Assembly: GCA_963741755.1 (NCBI GenBank)
Contig: CAVUJG010000017.1
Span: 1 to 64,000, forward strand
DNA length: 64,000 nucleotides
Source of the DNA: Sva-07 sp963741755
GTDB taxonomy: Bacteria > Actinomycetota > Acidimicrobiia > Acidimicrobiales > Ilumatobacteraceae
Reading direction: 5' to 3'
Shown: positions 46,917-54,596 of the stretch, one piece after another
Layout of the letters: every line of letters starts with the position of its first letter
Position numbering within the stretch: the stretch's first letter is position 1
The notes under the pieces: generated by a model
Told to the model about the DNA's origin: nothing
The model's database searches: none
Seen by the model: only the letters and a program-made list of their open reading frames with translations
Position numbers and translations under genes: made by a program

Positions 46917-47785
46917 CAGTGCTCCCCGCCACTCGTGCAGTGCGGGCCCTCGGCCTCCTGGCCAGTGGTGTTGGTGCCGATCGCCGGGCCGGGGATGGTG
47001 GTGCCGGTGTCGACGGTGACATCACCATTGCTTGCCACGGTGGCCGGGTGGCGATCCATCCCGCGCGGGGCCGGGCCGGCCTTCTTCTCGCCGGCGCGGT
47101 TGTACTGCGAGCCGTGGCACTGGCACTCGAACCACTGGCTGGTGGCGCATTCGGGCACACGGCAGCCGAGGTGCGGGCACTTCTGGCTGAGGATCACGAG
47201 ACCCTCACGCATGGTCACGAGGAGGCTCTCGGGATAGATGGTCTCGGCGAGCGGGAGGGCCTCGGCCGGGTACTCGGTGATCCACGAACGGGCCTCAGCA
47301 GCGTAGAAGAACCCACCGCCCTGCTTGATGCCGTCCTTGATGTTGCCGATCTTGCCGACGGCAATCTGTCCACCGAAGCCGCCAGTGCCGCTCGGCCACA
47401 GGAACGCCACGAACGCCGCCGCAGCAAAGCCGGCCAGGCTGACGCTCATCAGCGACACCGTGGCGCGGTTGAAGAACTGACGGCGGGAGACACCGATGGC
47501 CTCCGGGTCGGGCGGCGTCCATGCGACGATCTCCGGCTCGGGGCGCTGCTCGATCTCGGTGCCAGCGCTGCGCGCAGCGACGCCGGCGGCCTCGACCTCG
47601 GACGCTGTGGTCTGCGTGACGGCGGGTTCGGCCGACTTGCGGGCGGCCTTGTCCCGTTGCACGGTCTCTCCCGACAGCGCGCCCGCACCACGGACGTCGC
47701 TGCGACGAGCGAGGGTGAAGAACGAAACCGCGCCGAGGACGACGACGACTCCGATCGCGATGGCGATGATTGCTGCAGTACTCAT
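46916..47785 (-). CDS. Rieske [2Fe-2S] protein of the quinol:cytochrome c oxidoreductase
   Basis: 289 aa. Cluster ligands CPHLGC and CQCHGS form the Rieske site. An N-terminal TM (AAIIAIAIGVVVVLGAVSFF), a Glu/Ala-rich linker, then a twin-arginine-like motif SRRQFFNRA followed by a second hydrophobic segment (VSLMSVSLAGFAAAAFVAFL), which suggests Tat-dependent folding and insertion of the cluster domain outside the membrane. QcrA-like in role. Electron carrier from quinol to cytochrome c. Confidence 0.93.
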   Translation of the reverse strand: MSTAAIIAIAIGVVVVLGAVSFFTLARRSDVRGAGALSGETVQRDKAARKSAEPAVTQTTASEVEAAGVAARSAGTEIEQRPEPEIVAWTPPDPEAIGVSRRQFFNRATVSLMSVSLAGFAAAAFVAFLWPSGTGGFGGQIAVGKIGNIKDGIKQGGGFFYAAEARSWITEYPAEALPLAETIYPESLLVTMREGLVILSQKCPHLGCRVPECATSQWFECQCHGSQYNRAGEKKAGPAPRGMDRHPATVASNGDVTVDTGTTIPGPAIGTNTTGQEAEGPHCTSGGEH

Positions 47786-47810
47786 GACTGGGGGGTCTCC
47801 TTTCGCAATC

Positions 47811-48603
47811 TCACAATTCGAAGAACAGGCCTTCGACCCACGGTAGGACGAAGTTGAAACCAGGGCCTCGGAAGAACGAGCCGATCAGCACGAGCACCGC
47901 CCAGAACATGAGGTGCACGGTCATCAGGCCGGTGAGGAACTTGCGATCCTCGGGCTTGTTCGATGGATTTCGGTCGAGATACGGCGCCAACACGAGCGCG
48001 ATCAGGCCCGACACCGGGCAGCGTCACACCGGCCACCATCGGGTGGAAGTAGGTCAGCAGCTCCTGCAGGCCGAGGAAGTACCACGGCGCCTTCGACGGG
48101 TTGGGGGTCTGGTTCGTGTTGGCGAGCTGCAGCAGCGGGGCGTGCACGAACACCGAGAAGATGAACACGAACACCGTCATCGCCAACGCCGAGACGAACT
48201 CGGCAGCCAGCAGGTGCGGCCAGGTGTGGACCTTGTCGACCGGGGTGGCTTTGACGTCCTGGATCGATCCGGACTTGACCACGGTCAGCAAGCGCTGCGT
48301 GTGGCCACCCGGACCGGCGCCAACGGGGACGCCACCGCCCGCTGCAGGAGCGGCGACGACTGCGCCGACCTTCTCGGCCACTGCGACGGCGCCGCCGCCG
48401 GCGGGTGCCTCGTCGGCTGCGCCACCGGCTTTGGCGGCCTTGGCCGCCTTGCTGCGCTGCAGCAGCGCTTCGGGGATCCGCGAATCGGCAGGCGCCGCGG
48501 CTGCGGCGGGCTCGGCGGCTTGCGGCGCGGCAGGAGCCTCGTCGGCCGACTTCTCGCGGGCGGCCTGCGCCCGCTTGAGGAGGTGCTCTGGGATCTCGGT
48601 CAT
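47811..48603 (-). CDS. cytochrome b C-terminal half (subunit IV-like) with Ala-rich N-terminal extension; one-base insertion
   Basis: From ATG 48603 the protein has a long Ala/Pro-rich extension that repeats a short motif (TEIPEHLLKRAQAA; SRIPEALLQRSKAA), then VHTWPHLLAAEFVSALAMTV, PNPSKAPWYFLGLQELLTYF and HPMVAGVTLP. Near 48018 an extra G (GTCGGGCCTG for GTCGGCCTG) breaks the frame; removing it gives GLIALVLAPYLDRNPSNKPE and an intact end at 47811, about 263 aa. Three or four TM helices, the subunit IV/QcrC-like half that completes the Qo site. The insertion lies in a G-run of a gene certainly needed by its operon, so a sequence error is likely. Confidence 0.88.
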
Positions 48604-48636
48604 GGGGTTACCTCATGCTCCAGTCAACAGGGCGAA

Positions 48637-49422
48637 TCACAACGGACCCGAAATTCCGCCGTCCTTGCGCACCCGCCAGAAGTGGATCGCCATGAAGATC
48701 ACGATCACGAACGGCAGGAACAAGACGTGCAACACATACCAACGCAACAAGGTCTCCGACCCGATTTCGGCACCACCCAGCAGGACGAATCTGACCTCTT
48801 CACCGAACACCGGGGTGTAGCCCATCATGTTGGTACCCACGGTGACCGCCCACAGCGCCAACTGGTCCCACGGCAACAGGTAGCCGGTGAACGACAGCAG
48901 CAGGGTGAGCGTGAGCAGGATCACGCCGATGACCCAGTTGAACTCACGAGGCGGCTTGTACGCGCCGTGGTAGAAGACGCGGGCCATGTGCAGGAACACG
49001 GTGAGCACCATCAGGTGTGCTCCCCATCGGTGCATGTTTCTGACCAACAGCCCGAAGGTGACCGAGGTCTGCAGGTTCTGGATGTCGTTCCACGCCGCGG
49101 TCGCCTCGGGCCGGTAGAAGAACATCAGGAAGATGCCGGTGACGGTGAGCAGGATGAACAAGAAGAACGACAGGCCGCCGAGGCAGAGCGTGTAGCTGAC
49201 CTTGACCGCGTGGCGCTTCACCTTCACCGGGTGCAGGTGGTACAGCACCGAGTTCATGATCACGTAGCTGCGGTTACGCGGGCTGTCGGTGTAGCCCTTG
49301 CGGAAGATCGAGCCCGGCCGGAAGATCGAGCTCCAGGCCTGGCTGCCCTGCACGTCGCCGACCGCGGTGTTCACACGGTCCTTGACAGTGGGGCGTGGTT
49401 TGTCGTCGATGATCTTTGCCAT
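48637..49422 (-). CDS. cytochrome b6-like N-terminal half of cytochrome b
   Basis: 261 aa. Four TM helices. Heme-b ligands are His131/His145 (13 residues apart) and His232/His247 (14 apart), the b6f/firmicute spacing rather than that of mitochondrial cytochrome b. GYLLPWDQ and RWGAHLMVL are b6-like. Cys80, in VSYTLCLGGLSF just before TM1, aligns with the Cys that binds the extra heme c covalently in b6f and in Bacillus b6. Works with the following subunit IV-like gene as a split cytochrome b. Confidence 0.93.
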   Translation of the reverse strand: MAKIIDDKPRPTVKDRVNTAVGDVQGSQAWSSIFRPGSIFRKGYTDSPRNRSYVIMNSVLYHLHPVKVKRHAVKVSYTLCLGGLSFFLFILLTVTGIFLMFFYRPEATAAWNDIQNLQTSVTFGLLVRNMHRWGAHLMVLTVFLHMARVFYHGAYKPPREFNWVIGVILLTLTLLLSFTGYLLPWDQLALWAVTVGTNMMGYTPVFGEEVRFVLLGGAEIGSETLLRWYVLHVLFLPFVIVIFMAIHFWRVRKDGGISGPL

Positions 49423-49432
49423 AGGGGTTCTC

Positions 49433-49846
49433 TCAGAGCCTCATGCCGTAGCCGTAGCCGTGGTTGTTGGTTCGAACGTGTGAATTGCCGGCGGCGGTGG
49501 CGGTGCCCACCTTGCCGAGGATGATGACGCCTGTCGGGCATCGATCGACACACAACGCACAACGGGTGCAGATGTCGTCGTCGATGGTGAACATGAAGGC
49601 ATCGGACGGGTCGGTGCCCGGCTGCTCGGTCCCGTCGGCCTCGACGACCGCGTCGACCGAGACCATGTGGATGCACTTCCACGGGCAGATGTCGACACAG
49701 CCCTCGCACGCGATGCACTCGGTCTGATCGATGTGGATGAACTGCTTCGGCTTGACGGCCTTGGTCAGGTAGTCCGCGTCGACCTCCACCAACGTGTACG
49801 CGTCGGTGTACGGCATCAAAGGAGGGTTGGCGTCGGTACGTGCCAT
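49433..49846 (-). CDS. ferredoxin with two [4Fe-4S] motifs, part of the bc-type cluster
   Basis: 137 aa. CIACEGCVDICP (Cys44, 47, 50, 54) and CTRCALCVDRCP (Cys93, 96, 99, 103) are separated by an acidic loop of about 38 residues, as in ferredoxin-like subunits of membrane oxidoreductases. No signal peptide or TM, so cytoplasmic. Lies 3 nt after the upstream membrane protein and 10 nt before the b6-like gene. A dedicated ferredoxin in such an operon is uncommon; it might bring electrons to the complex from the cytoplasm. Confidence 0.9.
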   Translation of the reverse strand: MARTDANPPLMPYTDAYTLVEVDADYLTKAVKPKQFIHIDQTECIACEGCVDICPWKCIHMVSVDAVVEADGTEQPGTDPSDAFMFTIDDDICTRCALCVDRCPTGVIILGKVGTATAAGNSHVRTNNHGYGYGMRL

Positions 49847-49849
49847 CGA

Positions 49850-50326
49850 TCAGGCCTTCTTGACCAGCGGACGACCGTAGGTGGAGACCGGGAGTTCCTT
49901 CGGCTTGACGTCGCCGCGCTTCTGCCACCAGATCGCCAAGTAGATGTAGAGCACGAAGAGCACGGCGTGGATCAGCACGGCGACGATGTCGCGAACGGCT
50001 TCGTACTGCAGGGTGATCGGGTTCCAGCCACCGGCCGATTCGGGCTTCAAGATGCCGCCCGGGCCGTAGATGATCTTGTCCTTCGACCAGCCGAGGTCCT
50101 TGTCGGCGTGGTCGATCCACTGGTGGGGCAGGATGCCGAACGCAAGGAAGAGCACGCCGAACAGATAGGTCGAAGCGAGCATCGCCTCACCCCACGAGAA
50201 CGGCGCACCGACGGGGCGGCGCTTGCCGTACGGGATGATCGCGAGCGACAGCACGAGGGTCGCGATGAGCGCCGTCAGGAAGGCCTGGTTCATCCCTGGC
50301 CACTCGAGTGGGGCGATTGCGATCAT
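49850..50326 (-). CDS. unrecognised small membrane protein, first gene of the respiratory block
   Basis: 158 aa from ATG 50326 (the next Met, NMQAF region, is 11 residues in). Three TM helices: FLTALIATLVLSLAIIPYG, EAMLASTYLFGVLFLAFGIL and VLIHAVLFVLYIYLAIWWQK; a loop in between has DKDLGWSKDKIIYGPGGIL. The tail is basic. No known family; its leading position before ferredoxin and b6 suggests a subunit or assembly factor of this complex. Confidence 0.82.
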   Translation of the reverse strand: MIAIAPLEWPGMNQAFLTALIATLVLSLAIIPYGKRRPVGAPFSWGEAMLASTYLFGVLFLAFGILPHQWIDHADKDLGWSKDKIIYGPGGILKPESAGGWNPITLQYEAVRDIVAVLIHAVLFVLYIYLAIWWQKRGDVKPKELPVSTYGRPLVKKA

Positions 50327-50553
50327 GGGTGCGGAAATCCTGTCGTGGTCGATCTGTGTGTGGCACCCGGACGGCGTTGGTGATCGGACGAACCGATCGG
50401 CCACCGACGAGCCGGGATATTCGCCAACGAACTGTAGTCGTCAGCGCCAGATGTGCGAAGTCTGGCACGCAAGTCTCGCGAGCGCGCCAGGTTGTGCGTA
50501 AGTGCATCGCGATCGATCCGGCCACAGATTCCCGGATCGGGGCGACGGCCATC

Positions 50554-50559
50554 TATCAT
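50554..50559 (+). promoter_or_regulatory. -10 box (TATCAT) for the cytochrome c gene
   Basis: TATCAT, 7 nt, then GTG 50567. The 240-bp gap 50327-50566 is a divergent promoter region for this gene and for the 21-kb respiratory block; no convincing -10 was found for the latter. Confidence 0.5.
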
Positions 50560-50566
50560 CTCCGAA

Positions 50567-51427
50567 GTGACCGAGATCCCCGAACATCTCCTGAAGCGGT
50601 CGCGCGAGCGGCGCTCCGCGATCGGCCAGGGCGGCGACGCCGCCGATGCGCCCAGCGACGCCGCTGCCACCTCGAACGCACCGGCCACCACGCCCGCCGC
50701 CACGACGCCTGCCGCCGCACCCGCAGCGTCCGGGCCGCCAGCGCGTACGGCCGCACCTGCTCCCGCAGCGCCGCCGCCTGCCAAGCCCGACCCTGTGTAC
50801 GTGCAGGCCGCCAAGCAGCGCCGCAAGATTCCGTTCTGGGCGATGGCCACACTCAGCCTGATGCCGGTGTGGGCATTCATGTACGTGCGCGCCGTCACCG
50901 AGCCGCCCGTAGTCGTCGAAGGCCCGCTCGGTATCGGCACCGAGATGTACAGCAGCTGCGCCAGCTGCCACGGAGCCGACGGCGGTGGTGGCGTGGGGTA
51001 CCCGTTCTCCGGCGGCTCTGTGCTGCAGACCTTCCCGCACATCGAAGACCAGATTCGTTACGTGTACTACGGCACCGAGGGCTACAACGCCGCCGGCGTC
51101 GAGATCTACGGCAACCCCGACCGTGAGGGTGGCCCACACGTCACCGGCGCTCGTGGCGTGATGCCCGCCTTCGGCGGCCAGCTCACGCAGTACGAGATCG
51201 TCGCGGTCGTCTGCCACGAGCGCTACGACCTCGGCGGCGCCGACCCGACGAGCGAAGAGTACGCCGAGGAGTACGAGACCTGGTGCTCGGAAGAGTCAGC
51301 CGTGTTCGCCGAACTCGAAGCCGGCACCTACGACTACACCTCGCCAGACGCCCCCGACCTGGGCCCCGCCGCGATCACGCCGATCGGCCCCGAGGCCATC
51401 CCCGGCTCGCCCCCCTCGGCCGGCTGA
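50567..51427 (+). CDS. membrane-anchored monoheme cytochrome c
   Basis: 286 aa from GTG 50567. N-terminus TEIPEHLLKRSRERRSAIG, the same tag as the cytochrome b C-terminal subunit, then an Ala/Pro/Thr-rich linker, one TM (about 89-107, FWAMATLSLMPVWAFMYVRA) and a single heme site CASCH (131-135) with a Met in VMPAFGG as likely axial ligand. Divergent to the bc/nuo block. It probably carries electrons between the oxidoreductase and a terminal oxidase. Confidence 0.9.
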   Translation: MTEIPEHLLKRSRERRSAIGQGGDAADAPSDAAATSNAPATTPAATTPAAAPAASGPPARTAAPAPAAPPPAKPDPVYVQAAKQRRKIPFWAMATLSLMPVWAFMYVRAVTEPPVVVEGPLGIGTEMYSSCASCHGADGGGGVGYPFSGGSVLQTFPHIEDQIRYVYYGTEGYNAAGVEIYGNPDREGGPHVTGARGVMPAFGGQLTQYEIVAVVCHERYDLGGADPTSEEYAEEYETWCSEESAVFAELEAGTYDYTSPDAPDLGPAAITPIGPEAIPGSPPSAG

Positions 51428-52695
51428 CGGGAACCGCCCTGGACACCGACGTCCTCGTCGTCGGCGGTGGTCCTGCCGGAGCATCGGTCGCCACCTGGTT
51501 GGCCCGAGCGGGCCATCACGTCACGGTCGTCGAGAAACGCCCCGTGGCGCGCCACAAGGCGTGCGGCGACGCGATCACGCCTCGCGCCCTGCGCGAGTTG
51601 ACGCTGCTCGACATCGACCCGATGTCGCTCGGCGGACACCGCCTCGCCGGAGTTCGGCTCGTGCACGGCACGCGAAGCGTCACGGCGCCGTGGCCGCGCC
51701 ACGTCGACGTGCCGGACCACGCCACCGCACTTCGTCGCGACCTGCTCGATGGCCACCTGCGGTCTCGTGCTGCCGATGCGGGTGCCACCGTCGTGATGGG
51801 ACATCAGGCCACGGCACCCATCGTCGAGCGGGGCTTCGTCCGCGGCGCCACGCTGGCGACCGATCCCGAACTCGACGCGAACGCCGAGCGCCACGAGGTC
51901 GTGCGCGCCCGGTTCGTCGTGGTCGCCGACGGCGCGAACAGCAGCTTCGGTCGCGACCTCGGCACCACTCGACAGCGCCACTGGCCCTACGGCATCGCCA
52001 CTCGGACCTACTTCCGCAGTGATCGGGCGGCCGAGTCGTGGATCGAGTCCGACCTGGGCATCGCTGATGCTGCCGGTCACCCGATCGCCGGGTACGGCTG
52101 GGTGATCCCGCTCGGCGACGGCACGGTCAACGTCGGCGTCGGTGTGTTGTCGACCTACCGAGACGTGCGCGGTATCAATGCACTGAAGCTGCTCGACTCG
52201 TTCGCCCAGCAGATCGCTGAGCGTTGGCACCTCGACCCCGCGGCGCAGCTCAAGGCACCCACCCGATTTCGTGTGCCGTTGGCCGGTTCGGTCGGCCCGA
52301 AGATGGGGCCGACGTTCCTCGTCGTTGGCGACGCGGCGGGCGCGGCGAGCCCGTTCAACGGTGACGGCGTCGATGCGGCGTTGATGAGCGGCCGTCTCGC
52401 CGCCGAGGTGCTCGACGCAGCGTTGTCATCGGGCAACTCCACGACGCTGCAGCGATACCCGACGATGCTCGCCGACGAAATCGGTCGCTACCACCAGGTG
52501 GGGCGCTTGACGGCCCGATTTCTCGGCCGCCCGGCCATCCTTCGCCCGGCGTTGCGTCTCGGCGTTCGCAGCGATCGCATCGCCGGCGCCGTGCTTCGCA
52601 TCGCCACGAACGAACTGCGCGACGGCCACCCCGGCGGCGCCGAACGTGCCTACGCCCTCGCCAGCACCATCAGCAAGTTCGCCCCCAATTGGTAG
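51424..52695 (+). CDS. geranylgeranyl reductase-family flavoprotein (MenJ-like)
   Basis: 423 codons. FAD Rossmann motif VLVVGGGPAGASVATWLARA, then KACGDAITPRAL (the family Cys) and FLVVGDAAGAASPFNGDGVD (second FAD motif). Reduces isoprenoid double bonds; actinobacterial members, e.g. mycobacterial MenJ, reduce the menaquinone tail. No ATG/GTG/TTG lies before the FAD motif; a CTG at 51424 overlaps the previous stop as CTGA and is taken as the start, so this end is uncertain. A polyprenyl synthase gene lies 4 kb away. Confidence 0.82.
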   Translation: MTGTALDTDVLVVGGGPAGASVATWLARAGHHVTVVEKRPVARHKACGDAITPRALRELTLLDIDPMSLGGHRLAGVRLVHGTRSVTAPWPRHVDVPDHATALRRDLLDGHLRSRAADAGATVVMGHQATAPIVERGFVRGATLATDPELDANAERHEVVRARFVVVADGANSSFGRDLGTTRQRHWPYGIATRTYFRSDRAAESWIESDLGIADAAGHPIAGYGWVIPLGDGTVNVGVGVLSTYRDVRGINALKLLDSFAQQIAERWHLDPAAQLKAPTRFRVPLAGSVGPKMGPTFLVVGDAAGAASPFNGDGVDAALMSGRLAAEVLDAALSSGNSTTLQRYPTMLADEIGRYHQVGRLTARFLGRPAILRPALRLGVRSDRIAGAVLRIATNELRDGHPGGAERAYALASTISKFAPNW

Positions 52696-52787
52696 TCGAG
52701 GCCTCACCGCGCCCCGGTGGTGGGGAACGGTTGGTCGGCCTCGACGCCAGGCTCGTCGCTGGCGCTTCCCTCGCCGACCGCCCCTCC

Positions 52788-53008
52788 GATGAGCGAAGCG
52801 ACCGGATACGGCGGTCTCGCTCATCGCAACCCGCTCAACACACCCACCGATGAGCGAAGCGACCGCATACGGCGATTTCGCTCATCGCAACCCGCTCAAC
52901 ACACCCACCGATGAGCGAAGCGACCGCATACGGCGATCTCGCTCATCGCAACCCGCTCAACACACCCACCGATGAGCGAAGCGACCGGATACGGCGATCT
53001 CGCTCATC
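52788..53008. repeat. REP-like palindrome array 3 (4 copies, 61-bp period)
   Basis: Copies at 52788-52825, 52849-52886, 52910-52947 and 52971-53008, with arms GATGAGCGAA/TTCGCTCATC (one base altered in some right arms) and a shared spacer starting GCAACCCGCTC. The array fills most of the 353-bp gap 52696-53048 between the convergent reductase and TrkH genes, which otherwise shows nothing; a partial fifth copy may begin at 53032. Its location suits a bidirectional 3'-end element. Confidence 0.9.
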
Positions 53009-53048
53009 GCAACCCGCTCAACACACCCACCGATCGCATCGAGGGTGA

Positions 53049-54596
53049 TCAGTCGAAGCGGCGCCGGCGGGGGTGGAACGCTCTCGGCAGGCGGAGCGTG
53101 ACCACCGAGAGCGCCAGGATCACCGGGTAGATCTCGAGGCGTCCGAGCAGCATCTGCGCCATCGCGATCGCCCGGCCTGGAGCAGGGATCGAGAGGAAGT
53201 CGTTCGCATGATCGAGGGCGCCGAGGCCCGGGCCGACGTTGCCGAACGCGGTCGCCGACGACGACAACGACGTGATCATGTCGGGACCGGTCGCCGAGAT
53301 CAGCACAGCGCCACCTCCGAAGATCGCCAACGCGAGGATCATGAAGCCCACCACCCGGCGGGCAACGTCGTCGGGAAGAATGCCGTTGCCCACTCGCACA
53401 GGCCGCACGAGATGAGGATGGAGGTTCCGCAACCCCTCGCGGTGAGCGAAGCTCGCGATTGCCATCACCCGCACCAGCTTCACGCCACCAGCGGTCGAAC
53501 CGGCCATCGCGCCGATCGGCATGGCCATCAGCAGCACGAGCTGCGTCGTCTGGCTCCACAAGCCGTACTCGGTGGTGACGTACCCGGTCGTCGTCACGGT
53601 CGACACGGTGGTGAACAGTGCGTCACGGAACCCGGCTGCCTGCGCCCCATCGTTCCCCGAGGCGATGAACGACCACAGCGTGATCCCCGCAACGACCAAC
53701 AGGTACACCTTGAACTCCGACGAGCGCAGCAGCGGCTTCGGATCGCGCTTGAGCGCCCGGTAGTAGAGCGTGAAGCTGCCACCCGCCAGCAGCATCGCGA
53801 CGATGCAGATCCACTCGATCGCGGCTGAGTCGAACGCCCCGATCGAGTCCTGATACGGCGAGAAACCGCCGGTCGACACCGTGGTGAAGCTGTGCGAGAC
53901 CGCGTCGTAGATGCTCATTCCGGCGACCGCGTAGAGGAGTGCGAGCACGATGGTGAAGCCGACGTACACCGCCCACAGCCGCCGGGCGGTCTCGCGCACC
54001 CTCGGCGTCAGCCGCTCGCCGGTCGGCCCCGGCGCCTCCGCCGCGAGCAGGCTCATCCCACCCGAACCGACGGTCGGCAGCACGGCGACCACGAGCACGA
54101 TCACGCCCATGCCGCCCATCCACTGCGTGGTCGAACGCCAGAACAGCAGTCCCTGGGAGGTTGACTCGATGTTCGGCGTCACCGTGGCACCGGTCGTGGT
54201 GAAGCCCGAGATCGACTCGAACAAGGCGTCGTCGATCCGATCGAAGTGTCCGGTGAGCAGGTAGGGGATCGCGCCGGCGATCGCCATGGCGATCCACGCG
54301 ACGGTGACCGTGGTGAACACATCGAGGATGCGGATCTGCTTCGGCACGATCGTGATCCGCCACATCACCGAACCGATCGCCCAGATCACCACTCCGGTGA
54401 CGAGCAGCACGACGACGTCAGGCCCACCGTCGATGGCGTCGACGATGCCAGACACCGCGATTCCCGCCCCCACCACCGCGATGGTCAGCCCGACCACGTT
54501 CGCCACGAGCGACGAGTGCCGCCCGGGCGACAGGAGTCGTTCGCCACGGCCACCGAACCACGAAACGCGCCCGGTCGAGTGGGTCGCCAACGTCAC
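53049..54596 (-). CDS. trkH: Trk potassium uptake membrane protein TrkH/KtrB-like
   Basis: 515 aa from GTG 54596 (overlaps the trkA stop, GTGA). Four M1-P-M2-like repeats with selectivity-filter P-loops: SISGFTTTGATV, FTTVSTGGFSPY, TVSTVTTTGYVTT and SATAFGNVGPGLG. K+ channel-like transporter in the cytoplasmic membrane, gated by TrkA rings. Longer readings upstream run into trkA. Confidence 0.93.
   Translation of the reverse strand: MTLATHSTGRVSWFGGRGERLLSPGRHSSLVANVVGLTIAVVGAGIAVSGIVDAIDGGPDVVVLLVTGVVIWAIGSVMWRITIVPKQIRILDVFTTVTVAWIAMAIAGAIPYLLTGHFDRIDDALFESISGFTTTGATVTPNIESTSQGLLFWRSTTQWMGGMGVIVLVVAVLPTVGSGGMSLLAAEAPGPTGERLTPRVRETARRLWAVYVGFTIVLALLYAVAGMSIYDAVSHSFTTVSTGGFSPYQDSIGAFDSAAIEWICIVAMLLAGGSFTLYYRALKRDPKPLLRSSEFKVYLLVVAGITLWSFIASGNDGAQAAGFRDALFTTVSTVTTTGYVTTEYGLWSQTTQLVLLMAMPIGAMAGSTAGGVKLVRVMAIASFAHREGLRNLHPHLVRPVRVGNGILPDDVARRVVGFMILALAIFGGGAVLISATGPDMITSLSSSATAFGNVGPGLGALDHANDFLSIPAPGRAIAMAQMLLGRLEIYPVILALSVVTLRLPRAFHPRRRRFD

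Noticed and set aside
50327..50566. Promoter for the bc/nuo block
   Set aside because: A -10 for the minus strand could not be placed convincingly; only the plus-strand TATCAT is reported.
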